Shown here: piece by piece, positions 1-8,835 of the stretch | Layout of the letters: every line of letters starts with the position of its first letter | Position numbering within the stretch: position 1 is the stretch's first letter | Source of the DNA: an uncultured Collinsella sp. | GTDB taxonomy: Bacteria; Actinomycetota; Coriobacteriia; Coriobacteriales; Coriobacteriaceae | Direction: 5' to 3' | NCBI GenBank assembly: GCA_902491395.1 | Contig: CABUHO010000004.1 | Coordinates: forward strand, 1 to 64,000 | Length of the DNA: 64,000 nucleotides | The notes under the pieces: model-generated | What the model saw: only the letters and a program-made list of their open reading frames with translations | Told to the model about the DNA's origin: nothing | Databases searched by the model: none | Made by a program: the position numbers and the translations under genes

Positions 1-3
1 TGA

Positions 4-486
4 ATGGGAGCGCCCTCGTCGAAGGGTACCATCAAGGTCAAGTTTGACGGCGAGGGCGCTCCCATTCATGTCGCGAACTTCTGCGAGCTTTCCACGATGG
101 GCTTCTATGATGGCCTTAAGTTCCATCGCTATGTGCCCGGTTTTGTTATCCAGGGCGGCGACCCCAATACCCGCGACATGTCCGGCGCCGACGTCGCTGC
201 CGGTCTTGAGGGCCCCGACGGCATGCCCGGTACCGGTGGCCCCGGCTACTGCATCAAGGGCGAGTTTGCCACCAATCCGCGCAACAGCCATGTCGATGGC
301 GCCCTTGCCATGGCACGCTCCATGGACCCCGATTCCGCGGGTTCGCAGTTCTACTTCTGCCTGGGTGCCCAGCATAACCTCGATTCCGGTTACACCGTCT
401 TTGGTACCACGGTCGAGGGTCTCGATGTGATTTCGCAGCTGCGTGCCGGCGACGAGATCGTCCATGTCGAGATCGTTCACGAGTAA
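4..486 (+). CDS. Cyclophilin-type peptidyl-prolyl cis-trans isomerase
   Basis: The 160-residue product is a single cyclophilin domain. It catalyses cis-trans isomerisation of peptidyl-proline bonds and assists protein folding. Visible family signatures are FHRYVPGFVIQGGDP near residues 40-55 and the active-site stretch around GSQFYF near residue 113. No signal peptide is seen, so it is likely cytoplasmic. An in-frame TGA lies immediately before the ATG at base 4, so the reading frame is complete from there, but any ribosome binding site lies outside the window. The N-terminus is short compared with many bacterial cyclophilins, which usually carry about 10-20 more residues before the first strand. 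It is followed 11 nt later by a TPR protein and the two may be co-transcribed. Confidence 0.9.
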   Translation: MGAPSSKGTIKVKFDGEGAPIHVANFCELSTMGFYDGLKFHRYVPGFVIQGGDPNTRDMSGADVAAGLEGPDGMPGTGGPGYCIKGEFATNPRNSHVDGALAMARSMDPDSAGSQFYFCLGAQHNLDSGYTVFGTTVEGLDVISQLRAGDEIVHVEIVHE

Positions 487-497
487 AGGGGACTTCC

Positions 498-1802
498 TTG
501 AATAGCCAGCTGATCCAACAGGGCCGCGCCGCTTACCGCGCGGGTGATTTTTCCGCTGCAGCCCAGATGCTTGGGGCGGCAAAGACTCCCGATGAGATTA
601 TGGGCGAGGCCGATCACCTTCGTGGCAACGCCTTGATGCACCTGGGCATGTATGCCGAGGCCGCCGAGGCCTATGCCGCCGCCCTCAACGACGGCACCTA
701 CGGCAAGCGCGGCGCGCTGCTCACCAACCGCGGCAAGGCGCTTGCCGCCGTGGGCGACTACACGACGGCCGCTCAGGCGTTCTCTGCTGCTACGCAGGAT
801 GCTTCCTATGCCACGCCGTTCAAGGCCTATCTGGGCCTGGGCAATGCGCTGTTCCAGTCGGGCGACTATGCCAACGCAGGAACCGCCTTCCGTCAGGCTG
901 CCATCGACGGCGCCAATCCGGCTCCTGCCGCCGCACTCGGCGAGCTCGGTCGTTGCTTCATTAAGCTCGGCCGCCCGGCGGATGCCGTGGAGACCTACCG
1001 CACGGCTATCGACTTTGCCGGCCCCCGCGACGACACGCGTGCGCTCAACGCCGGCATGGGTCAGGCGCTTTCTGCCGCCGGCCGTCCCTCCGACGCACTC
1101 GACGCCTTTAACGCCGCTACTGCCGATGGCATCTACCAGCTCACCTCCGAGCAAGCCGATGAGCTTGCCCGCGTGCACGATTCGCTTGCCGCGCTGTCTG
1201 CCCAGACGGCTATGGCCACGGCTCCGGCGCCCGCGATGGACGCTCCTGCCGTCGATCCTCTCGATCCTACGGGCGCGACCGGTCAGTTTATGCCCGATCC
1301 CTCGGACACCGGCTTCTTTACGCTGTCCGAGTCCGAGATGGTCCAGCAGGACCGTCAGGATCGTAAGCAGGCCAAGGTCCGTCGTCGCCATCGCCACACG
1401 GGTCTCAAAGTCTTCATCGTGCTGCTTCTGCTTATTTTGATCGCCGCGGGCGGTCTGGGCTTTGCCTACACGCGCGGCTTTGGCTTCCCGTCTCAGGAGT
1501 CTGTTGTTACCGATCTGTTCCAGGCTGCCGGCGACGGTGACACCGCAAAGGCCGAGTCTTGCCTGGCCTCGAGCCTGTCCGAGGACGCTAAGTCGATGAT
1601 CATCTCCTCGATTCCGCAGGGTGCCACCGTGTCCGTCGAGGGCATGGATCAGTCCATGACCGAGACGACCGCCAAGGTGAAGGCATCGCTGTCCAAGGGC
1701 GGCGAGCAGGAGTACACCGTCAAATTCGTGCGCTCCGACAACCATATCGGCTGGGCCGTTTCTTCGCTCGATATGGATTTCTCGGCTGCTGACAACCAGT
1801 AG
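498..1802 (+). CDS. TPR-repeat protein with one C-terminal membrane segment
   Basis: The start is TTG at 498, preceded by AAGGGGAC. Residues 1-230 are alanine-rich helical repeats of tetratricopeptide type (for example AYRAGDFSAAAQML and ALFQSGDYANAGTAFRQA), typical of a protein-interaction scaffold. A basic stretch (RKQAKVRRRHRH) precedes a hydrophobic segment at about residues 303-324, and a roughly 110-residue domain follows. By the positive-inside rule the TPR part is probably cytoplasmic and the C-terminal domain extracellular. The C-terminal part resembles small DUF4878/lumazine-like export-associated domains in composition, but I cannot assign it. Its position just upstream of the mre cluster suggests, without proving, an envelope role. 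The specific function is unknown. Confidence 0.75.
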   Translation: MNSQLIQQGRAAYRAGDFSAAAQMLGAAKTPDEIMGEADHLRGNALMHLGMYAEAAEAYAAALNDGTYGKRGALLTNRGKALAAVGDYTTAAQAFSAATQDASYATPFKAYLGLGNALFQSGDYANAGTAFRQAAIDGANPAPAAALGELGRCFIKLGRPADAVETYRTAIDFAGPRDDTRALNAGMGQALSAAGRPSDALDAFNAATADGIYQLTSEQADELARVHDSLAALSAQTAMATAPAPAMDAPAVDPLDPTGATGQFMPDPSDTGFFTLSESEMVQQDRQDRKQAKVRRRHRHTGLKVFIVLLLLILIAAGGLGFAYTRGFGFPSQESVVTDLFQAAGDGDTAKAESCLASSLSEDAKSMIISSIPQGATVSVEGMDQSMTETTAKVKASLSKGGEQEYTVKFVRSDNHIGWAVSSLDMDFSAADNQ

Positions 1803-1824
1803 TGACCTTATGGGATTTAGCTTT

Positions 1825-1857
1825 GCCCGGCGCTTCACCGCAAGTGAGGTGCCGGGC
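1825..1857 (+). terminator. Stem-loop between the TPR gene and mreB
   Basis: GCCCGGC pairs with GCCGGGC, with a further CTTCAC/GTGAGG stem and a short loop. Only a weak T-tract follows, so it may be a weak terminator or an mRNA-processing hairpin separating the TPR gene from mreB. Confidence 0.4.
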
Positions 1858-1917
1858 TTGCGCTAGTATGATGAGCTAGTAGTTTTCCAGCAATCATCCA
1901 ACACATCAGGAGTTGCG

Positions 1918-2961
1918 TTGTTTTCTTTGATGGATATGTTCTTCGGTAGCTATGCGGGCGATCTTGCCATCGACCTCGGTACCGCAAATACGCTTGTCTC
2001 CGTGCGCGGCAAGGGCATCGTCATTCGCGAGCCCTCTGTTGTCGCCATCGACAAGAACGACGAGCGCATCCTGGCGGTCGGTATCGAGGCAAAGCGCATG
2101 CTCGGCCGTACGCCCGGCAACATCGTGGCCGTTCGTCCCCTGAAGGACGGCGTCATCGCCGACTTCGATGTTACCGAGGCCATGCTTCGCTACTTTATCG
2201 ACAAGGCGTCCGAGAAGCGCTATCCGTGGACTCCGCGTCCGCGTGTTGTCGTCTGCGTTCCCTCCGGTGTCACGTCGGTCGAGAAGCGCGCTGTCTTTGA
2301 GGCTACGATCCAGGCCGGTGCCCGCCAGGCCTATCTGATCGAAGAGCCTATGGCCGCCGCTATCGGCGCCGACCTGCCCGTTGAGGAACCTACCGGTTCC
2401 ATGGTCATCGACATCGGTGGCGGTACCACCGAGGTTGCCGTTATCGCTATGGGCGGCATCGTCGTCTCGCAGTCCATTCGTATTGCCGGCGACGAGTTCG
2501 ATCAGGCCATCCTTACGCACGTTCGTGATGCCTACAACCTGGCCATCGGCGAGCGTACGGCAGAGGACATCAAGATCAAGGTCGGCTCCGCCGTGCCGCT
2601 CAAGGACGAGCTCGACGTCGAGGTCAACGGCCGCGACGTGATCACCGGTCTGCCCAAGACCGTGCGCATCGAGAGCGAGGAGATTCGTCGCGCGCTCAAC
2701 AAGCCGCTCGACGAGATGGCCAAGGCCGTCAAGGACGCACTCGACGCTACGCCTCCCGATCTTGCCTCGGACCTTATGTACTACGGCATTTTGCTGACTG
2801 GTGGCGGCGCGCTGCTGCGCGGTCTCGACGTGCGCCTGCGCGATGAGACCGGCGTTTCGGTCAACGTCAGCCCCACGGCGCTCGATAACGTTGTTAACGG
2901 CTGTGCCCGCGTGCTCGAGGCCAATGCGTTTGATGGCGGCTTCGTCCAGACCAATGCTTAA
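1918..2961 (+). CDS. mreB: Rod shape-determining protein MreB
   Basis: The 347-residue actin homologue polymerises on the inner face of the membrane and guides lateral-wall synthesis. The phosphate-1 motif IDLGTANTLV is at residues 18-27, the phosphate-2 motif DIGGGTTEVAV is near 165, and the adenosine motif LTGGGALLRGLD is near 295. The length is normal for MreB. The start is TTG at 1918 with CAGGAG a few bases upstream. It leads a cluster mreB-mreC-mreD-PBP2-rodA with gaps of 5-21 nt, the conserved elongasome order. Confidence 0.97.
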   Translation: MFSLMDMFFGSYAGDLAIDLGTANTLVSVRGKGIVIREPSVVAIDKNDERILAVGIEAKRMLGRTPGNIVAVRPLKDGVIADFDVTEAMLRYFIDKASEKRYPWTPRPRVVVCVPSGVTSVEKRAVFEATIQAGARQAYLIEEPMAAAIGADLPVEEPTGSMVIDIGGGTTEVAVIAMGGIVVSQSIRIAGDEFDQAILTHVRDAYNLAIGERTAEDIKIKVGSAVPLKDELDVEVNGRDVITGLPKTVRIESEEIRRALNKPLDEMAKAVKDALDATPPDLASDLMYYGILLTGGGALLRGLDVRLRDETGVSVNVSPTALDNVVNGCARVLEANAFDGGFVQTNA

Positions 2962-2982
2962 TTTCCAAAAGGTGGATTCCAT

Positions 2983-3981
2983 TTGGCACGATCTTCGGGT
3001 TTCTCCACAAATCTGAATACCAAGCGACAATCAACGGGTATGCGCCCGTTGATTGTTTTCAGCCTGATTTCGGTGTTGCTGCTCACGTTTTATATTCGTG
3101 AGGGCGAGACGGGGCCGATTCATGCCGTTCGTTCGGGCGTGACGACGATTACCTCGCCGGTGCGTTTTCTGGGCTCGGCTGTGGCGGCTCCCTTCAATGC
3201 GATCGGTAACGTGTTCTCTAACCTTACGGCGTCACAGGACACGCTTGACGAGCTTAAGAAGCAAAACGAGGAACTGACCTCTAAGGTCGCCGAGCTCTCC
3301 GAGGCTCAAAAGACCGCCGAGCGACTGGAGGGTCTGGTCGGTCTGCAGTCGACCTACAACCTCAAGTCCACTGCAGCTCGTATCGTCGGCGCTTCGGGCG
3401 ATGCCTGGACCTCGACCGTTACCATCGATAAGGGTTCTGCCGACGGGCTTACCATTAACATGCCCGTGACGAGTTCTGCCGGTGTCATAGGCCAGATCAT
3501 CGAAGTCTCGGCCAAGACGTCCACCGTGCGCCTGATTGGCGACGAGAACTCGGGCGTGTCCGCCATGGTGCAGGATACGCGCGCCCAGGGCATGCTGCAG
3601 GGTCAGGCTGACGGCACGCTGCGTCTTGAGTATGTGAGCGTCGATTCCGACGTTAAGGTTGGCGACATCATCGTGACCTCGGGCATTGGCGGTGTGTTCC
3701 CCAAGGGCCTTCCGCTCGGCACCGTCTCGTCGCTTGAGAAATCGGCAAACGACGTGTACTACACCATTGTGGTGCGCGCTCAGACCACGGCCGAGAACAA
3801 CGAGGAAGTGCTGGTCATCACCTCGCTGACCGACGAACAGTCGGCCTCGGATGAGGACGTGAGCACGGCCAACAGCACGCCGCAGGGAACGTCGCGCGAT
3901 GCTGCGACCAAGACGAAGGACGAGAGCTCGGATGACAGTTCCGACACGTCTGAGACGACCGATTCCGGCTCGAGCGAATAG
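2983..3981 (+). CDS. mreC: Rod shape-determining protein MreC
   Basis: The 332-residue bitopic membrane protein links MreB filaments to periplasmic-side wall synthases. A single N-terminal membrane helix at about residues 20-38 is followed by a coiled coil (residues 80-115, LDELKKQNEELTSKVAELSE) and the beta-barrel MreC core. The last 60 residues form a Ser/Thr/Asp-rich low-complexity tail that is likely disordered outside the membrane. The start is TTG at 2983, preceded at good distance by AAAGGTGG. An ATG 57 nt further on would delete most of the basic N-terminus. Confidence 0.93.
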   Translation: MARSSGFSTNLNTKRQSTGMRPLIVFSLISVLLLTFYIREGETGPIHAVRSGVTTITSPVRFLGSAVAAPFNAIGNVFSNLTASQDTLDELKKQNEELTSKVAELSEAQKTAERLEGLVGLQSTYNLKSTAARIVGASGDAWTSTVTIDKGSADGLTINMPVTSSAGVIGQIIEVSAKTSTVRLIGDENSGVSAMVQDTRAQGMLQGQADGTLRLEYVSVDSDVKVGDIIVTSGIGGVFPKGLPLGTVSSLEKSANDVYYTIVVRAQTTAENNEEVLVITSLTDEQSASDEDVSTANSTPQGTSRDAATKTKDESSDDSSDTSETTDSGSSE

Positions 3982-3986
3982 GGGGC

Positions 3987-4559
3987 ATGTCCATGGATCT
4001 ACACGAGCAGGGGATGAGCTCCCGCACGTTTGTAATCGCCGCCATCGTGTGCGTGCTGCTGCAGGCAGGCCTGGCACCGCAGATCTCCATTGCGGGCGGT
4101 CGCGTCAACTTCATGATTATCTTGGTGTGCCTAAGCGTGTTCTCGGGCGACCCGAACCGTGCCGTCGTGTGCGGTTTTTGCAGCGGCTTGTTCTATGACC
4201 TTTCCGCTGCCGTGCCGGTGGGCGTTATGTCGCTCCTGCTGACCGTGGGTTCTTTTGCCCTGGTGCATAGCGCCGCCGGTCAGACGGGCGGTAGCCCGAG
4301 TGCGCGCGGCGTCACCGTGGGCGCCTTCGCGCTCGTCATTAATGTGATCTACAGCATCATCTTGCTGTTTATGGGTTTGGAGACGAGCTTTGTCGTTGCG
4401 ATCTTCGGCCATGCGCTGCCGTCTTCGATCCTGACGGGTCTGGTTGCCATTCCGTTTTTGATGTCCGGCGTCGTGCCGCAGTCCGGTTATGGATTCTCCG
4501 CACGTGGCGGACGCCAGACGGGCATGCGCTTTAAGCCCAAGACCCGTAAGCTCAAATAG
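3987..4559 (+). CDS. mreD: Rod shape-determining membrane protein MreD
   Basis: The 190-residue product is very hydrophobic, with about five predicted membrane helices and little else, as expected for MreD, the least conserved elongasome subunit. Identification rests on size, topology and its place between mreC and the PBP2 gene. It begins 5 nt after mreC and ends 13 nt before the PBP2 gene. The C-terminus is basic (RFKPKTRKLK), consistent with a cytoplasmic end. Confidence 0.85.
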   Translation: MSMDLHEQGMSSRTFVIAAIVCVLLQAGLAPQISIAGGRVNFMIILVCLSVFSGDPNRAVVCGFCSGLFYDLSAAVPVGVMSLLLTVGSFALVHSAAGQTGGSPSARGVTVGAFALVINVIYSIILLFMGLETSFVVAIFGHALPSSILTGLVAIPFLMSGVVPQSGYGFSARGGRQTGMRFKPKTRKLK

Positions 4560-4572
4560 GGGAGGCCCGTAG

Positions 4573-6642
4573 ATGTCTTCCCAGATGACGGTTATTATCG
4601 CCGGTATCGTGCTGGTTGTGGCCATCGTGGTCGCGCTGGTCATCATGCGTCGCGGCGATTCCCGTTTTACCTACGATACGCAGCATGGAACGGCCCCGCG
4701 CGCCACCGAGGGCGAGGGCAATACCGCGGCGACCGCCTTTAAGGGCCGCTTTTCCATCCTCACCACGGGTGTGGGCGCGATGTTTGCGGCGCTTGCCGTC
4801 AAGCTGTGGGGCATGCAGATGGTCTCGTCGGACTATTACGAAAAGCAGGCTAATAGCAATCAGACGCGCACCGTTACCACACCCGCTGTGCGCGGCCGCA
4901 TCCTCGACCGCAATGGCGTGGCGCTTGTCCAGAACCGTCCCTCACTTGCTGTCGTGGCCTACCGCGACCTTGCCGAGGATGAGGTTCTGGTTCGCCATCT
5001 TGCCAATGTGCTCGGCATGCCCTACGTGGCGGTTCTGCGCAATATCCAGGACAATTCCGAGGGCGCCCAGAGCCTGCATACCATCGCGACGGACGTCCGT
5101 CGCTCCACGGTTGCCTATATTCAGGAGCACGCCGGCGAGTTCCCGGGCGTCAAGATTGCCGAGCGTACCGAGCGCCAGTATCCATATGGCGAGACGGCAT
5201 GCCATATCTTGGGCTATACCGGCACCATTACCTCCGAGCAGCTCGAGGCCCAGAATAAGAAAACCTCTGGCGATGATGATGCTTCTGCTGGCCGGATTAC
5301 GTACCAGTCGGGCGATATCGTGGGCCAGGCGGGTGTTGAGAGCTACTACGAAAACCTGCTGCAGGGTATTCGTGGCGAGCAGACCGTCAAGGTCGATGCC
5401 TCGGGCAATGTGACCGGTCAGGCCGGCGCCGTGCCCGCCAAGGCCGGCTCCGACATTAAGCTCACGCTCGACCTTAAGATCCAACAGGCCTGTGAGACGG
5501 CGCTGGCGAGCGCCATCGAGCTTGCCAAGACCACTGGCTACAGCAATGCTGGCAACGGCGCTGTGGTGTGTCTCGATCCCAACAATGGCGAAATCCTGGG
5601 CATGGCGAGCCAGCCCAAGTTCGATCCTTCCGTCTTTATCGGCGGCGTCTCAAATGACGTGTGGACCGAGCTTAATGATGACAAGGGTTCGCACCCGCTG
5701 CTCAACCGCGCCATTAGCGGACAGTACATGTCGGCCTCGACCATCAAGCCGCTTTCGGCACTGGCCGGTCTTGAGTTTGGAACCTACACGTCGGGGCAGA
5801 CGACCAACTGCACGGGCTATTGGACGGGTCTGGGCAAGTCGTGGGGTAAGTACTGCTGGCTGCATTCCGGCCACGGCACCATGACGCTGCAGTCGGGTAT
5901 CGCCAACTCTTGCGACCCCGTCTTCTACGACATGGGCAAGGCGTTCTTTTATGACGAGCAACATCCTGAGGGCCTGCAGGAGGTCTTTCGTCGCTGGGGC
6001 CTAGGCAAGACCTGCGGTATTGATCTGCCGAGTGAGGGCGCGGGCCGTATTCCCGATGCCGAGTGGAAAGAGTCGTACTTTACCGACGCCTCTGCCGAGG
6101 ACCGCAAGTGGAATGCCGGCGATATGACCAACATTGCTATCGGCCAGGGCGACATTCTGGTGACGCCCCTGCAGATGGCGTGCGCTTATATGGGTCTTGC
6201 CAACGGCGGCAAACAGTACGTGCCTCACGTGTTTTTGTCTGCAGTGTCGCGCGATGGCGACGGCGATGCCTATAAATACAACGGCAAGGGCAAGAAGAAG
6301 CGCCTGGAGGCCAAGATCAACAGCGATTCGGATTTGACTCTTGTTCGCAACGGCATGCACGACGTGATTTACACGGCATCGACGTCCCTGGCGGCTCACT
6401 TTGGCACCCTGACGCCGCAGGTATACGGCAAGTCGGGCACGGGCGAGAAAAGCGGCGAGGACGAATACGCGTGGTTCTGCGCCTATGCACCGGCCGATGA
6501 TCCCAAGTATGTCATCGCTACTGTCCTGGAGCAGGGCGGCGGTGGCTCAGATACCGCCATGCATGTCGCGCGCGACGTGCTCGGCGTGATTTATGACGAG
6601 CCCGATACCTCTTCGGCCTCGGGCGATTCTTCGGTTCGATAG
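4573..6642 (+). CDS. mrdA: Penicillin-binding protein 2 (elongasome transpeptidase)
   Basis: The 689-residue class B PBP crosslinks peptidoglycan together with RodA. The N-terminus has a hydrophobic helix (residues 5-24) and a second hydrophobic stretch near 60-80. The PBP dimerisation domain follows with RGRILDRNG near residue 110. The transpeptidase domain shows SxxK as STIK (Ser389), an SxD variant as SCD (about 446) and KSGT (about 620). The SxD form also occurs in E. coli PBP2. The start ATG has GGAGG 7 nt upstream. The two N-terminal hydrophobic segments are unusual, because most class B PBPs have one. Confidence 0.93.
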   Translation: MSSQMTVIIAGIVLVVAIVVALVIMRRGDSRFTYDTQHGTAPRATEGEGNTAATAFKGRFSILTTGVGAMFAALAVKLWGMQMVSSDYYEKQANSNQTRTVTTPAVRGRILDRNGVALVQNRPSLAVVAYRDLAEDEVLVRHLANVLGMPYVAVLRNIQDNSEGAQSLHTIATDVRRSTVAYIQEHAGEFPGVKIAERTERQYPYGETACHILGYTGTITSEQLEAQNKKTSGDDDASAGRITYQSGDIVGQAGVESYYENLLQGIRGEQTVKVDASGNVTGQAGAVPAKAGSDIKLTLDLKIQQACETALASAIELAKTTGYSNAGNGAVVCLDPNNGEILGMASQPKFDPSVFIGGVSNDVWTELNDDKGSHPLLNRAISGQYMSASTIKPLSALAGLEFGTYTSGQTTNCTGYWTGLGKSWGKYCWLHSGHGTMTLQSGIANSCDPVFYDMGKAFFYDEQHPEGLQEVFRRWGLGKTCGIDLPSEGAGRIPDAEWKESYFTDASAEDRKWNAGDMTNIAIGQGDILVTPLQMACAYMGLANGGKQYVPHVFLSAVSRDGDGDAYKYNGKGKKKRLEAKINSDSDLTLVRNGMHDVIYTASTSLAAHFGTLTPQVYGKSGTGEKSGEDEYAWFCAYAPADDPKYVIATVLEQGGGGSDTAMHVARDVLGVIYDEPDTSSASGDSSVR

Positions 6643-6651
6643 GAGGTTGCG

Positions 6652-7878
6652 ATGGATTTTTCTCCGGCGGATCTGTTCCGTTCAACCAAGACCGGCTCTC
6701 GCAGCAGCCTGGACCGCGTCAACAAGCAACTTTCGGCCTCGCGCGGCACGTTTCGCCAAAAGGTGCATATCGGTGTGCTGCTGGCTACCGTCGCGCTCGT
6801 TGCCTATGGCGCCATCATTATTTGGTCGGCGTCACAGTTTAAGGCCGACGCCTCATTCTCGCGCCACCTGCTGGGCATTGGCATTGGCGCGGTGCTTGCG
6901 GTGCTGGTGTGGCGTACCGACCTGCGCGGCATCTCCAACTTCTCGACGGCGTTGCTCGTCATCGACCTGATCGTGATCTTCTCGCCCAAGATTCCGGGTC
7001 TGTCCTATACAGGCGGTCTGGGCATGACGGGCTGGATCAAGATTCCCGGTATCGGCTTGACATTCCAGCCGGTTGAGCTTGCCAAGCTCATCACCATCTT
7101 CTTTATTGCCACGCTTGGCTCGCAGTATAACGGTCGCATCGATACCGTTCGCGACTACGTCAAGCTCTGCGGCATGCTGTCCATTCCGTTTTTGGCCGTC
7201 GTTGCCATGGGCGACCTGGGCTCGGGCCTGGTCGTGCTGGTCTCGGGTGCCATCGTCATCTGCATGAGCGGTGCACGCCGCGAATGGGTGCTGTCGACCT
7301 TGGCCCTGCTCGTGGGCCTGGTGGCCCTCGTCCTGGCGCTCGATTCGGTCTTTGATTCGTTGCTCGGCCACGATGTGCTCATCAAGCAGTATCAGATGAA
7401 CCGTCTGACGGTCTTTATCGACCCCGATAATGCCGATTCGGACGATGCCTACAACCTGCAGCAGTCGCTTATCGCCGTTGGCTCGGGCGGCTTCTTTGGT
7501 AAGGGCTTGGGCCATGCGACGCAGTCGGCCGGCGGCTTTCTGCCTGAGTTCCACACCGACTTCGTCTTCGCCTTCCTGTCCGAGACCTTTGGCTTTTGCG
7601 GTTCCTTTTTGCTCCTGTGCCTCTACGTGCTGTTGATCTTTTCGACGATTCGCGTCGCCTTTAAGTGTGAGTCACTGTTTTTGCGTCTTTCGTGTGTGGG
7701 CATCGTTGGCATGTGGGCGTTCCAGACCTTCGAAAACATCGGCATGTGCATCGGCATGATGCCGATTACCGGTATTCCGCTACCGTTTATTAGCTTCGGT
7801 TCGTCTTCGATGATGATTCAGCTGCTGACGGTGGGTATCGTACAATCCATATGGCGGCATCGTTCGGGCGCCGCGTAA
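6652..7878 (+). CDS. rodA: Peptidoglycan glycosyltransferase RodA (SEDS family)
   Basis: The 408-residue polytopic membrane protein has about ten helices. SEDS-family signatures are visible, including the GxGxGK-like stretch GSGGFFGKGLGHATQ and the C-terminal PLPFISFGSSSM that defines FtsW/RodA/SpoVE. RodA polymerises glycan strands from lipid II in complex with the PBP2 encoded immediately upstream. The context with mreBCD points to RodA rather than FtsW. A roughly 40-residue polar N-terminal extension precedes the first helix. AGGAGG is well placed before the ATG. Confidence 0.94.
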   Translation: MDFSPADLFRSTKTGSRSSLDRVNKQLSASRGTFRQKVHIGVLLATVALVAYGAIIIWSASQFKADASFSRHLLGIGIGAVLAVLVWRTDLRGISNFSTALLVIDLIVIFSPKIPGLSYTGGLGMTGWIKIPGIGLTFQPVELAKLITIFFIATLGSQYNGRIDTVRDYVKLCGMLSIPFLAVVAMGDLGSGLVVLVSGAIVICMSGARREWVLSTLALLVGLVALVLALDSVFDSLLGHDVLIKQYQMNRLTVFIDPDNADSDDAYNLQQSLIAVGSGGFFGKGLGHATQSAGGFLPEFHTDFVFAFLSETFGFCGSFLLLCLYVLLIFSTIRVAFKCESLFLRLSCVGIVGMWAFQTFENIGMCIGMMPITGIPLPFISFGSSSMMIQLLTVGIVQSIWRHRSGAA

Positions 7879-7896
7879 CCGCTGGAGGGGTTTGCT

Positions 7897-8826
7897 ATGA
7901 AAATTCCCGTAGATAAGCTGACCCGCGCTTTTAAGATGGGCGCGTCCGTTAAGAAGGATTCCGATACGCCGGTGCGCGTTTCGGTCTATCTGGATTCGTC
8001 CGCCTCGCGCTTTCTGGCCGAGACGGTGCGTGACGCCTTTGTGCCGCAGACGACCTCGGGCATTGTGCGCGTCGAGCGTCTGGGGGAGGAGCGAATTGCT
8101 CCAAAGACCGATACCGATGTGGTGCTGGTGCTCTCGTGTGGTTCCGACCGCTTGGAGAGTGCCGTGCAGGAGCTCGTGATCGCCGGCGCGCCCGTGTGCG
8201 TGCTTGCCGAGTCTGCTGTGGAGGTGCCGTTTATCGAGGAGTCCACGCCCATGCTCGGCGTTGTCGCGGCAACCGATAAGACGTATCTGCTCGAGACGCT
8301 TGCCCGCTGGATTCTCGACCGCACCGACAAGGAAACGGCTTTTGCGGCGAACTTTGCCTTCATGCGCATCGCGGCGGCCAATCGTATCATCACCTCGTGC
8401 GCGCTCACCAATATGGCGACTGGTGCGCTGGTGTTTTTGCCGGGCGCCGATTATCCCGTTATGGCGCTGGCGCAGGTGGGCATGCTCTTTGAGCTCGCTG
8501 CCGTCTTTGGACGCGGCATTAAGCCCGAGCGCGGCTACGAGGTCGCGGGCGTGCTTGCCGGCGGTCTTGTGATCCGCGCGGTCACCCGCGCGCTCGTCAA
8601 GCAGACGCCGCATATTGGGTTTGCCGTCAAGGCGCTCACTGCTGCCGCGGGCACCTATGGCATGGGCCGTGCGCTCGTTTCGCTCTATGAGCGCGATGTC
8701 GACTACAGCCGTGCCAACCAGGTTGTCACCGCCACGTTCTCTCGCGTTCGCGACCTGGTAACCACGGTCGCCGGCGCCACCCGTCCTATGGCGTCCTACC
8801 AGGATGTATCCGATCTCGCTGCTTAG
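7897..8826 (+). CDS. Unrecognised membrane-associated protein (DUF697/YcjF-like)
   Basis: I do not recognise this 309-residue product with certainty. Residues 1-140 look like a soluble Rossmann-like alpha/beta region (DTDVVLVLSCG, APVCVLAES). Residues about 168-205, 213-233 and 245-265 are hydrophobic and resemble the C-terminal half of DUF697/YcjF-type proteins, which often follow a GTPase domain. No Walker motifs are visible in the N-terminal half. It has a strong ribosome binding site (GGAGGGG), starts 18 nt after rodA and ends 9 nt before the radical-SAM gene, so it is likely co-transcribed with both. Confidence 0.6.
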   Translation: MKIPVDKLTRAFKMGASVKKDSDTPVRVSVYLDSSASRFLAETVRDAFVPQTTSGIVRVERLGEERIAPKTDTDVVLVLSCGSDRLESAVQELVIAGAPVCVLAESAVEVPFIEESTPMLGVVAATDKTYLLETLARWILDRTDKETAFAANFAFMRIAAANRIITSCALTNMATGALVFLPGADYPVMALAQVGMLFELAAVFGRGIKPERGYEVAGVLAGGLVIRAVTRALVKQTPHIGFAVKALTAAAGTYGMGRALVSLYERDVDYSRANQVVTATFSRVRDLVTTVAGATRPMASYQDVSDLAA

Positions 8827-8835
8827 GGGTTTTCG

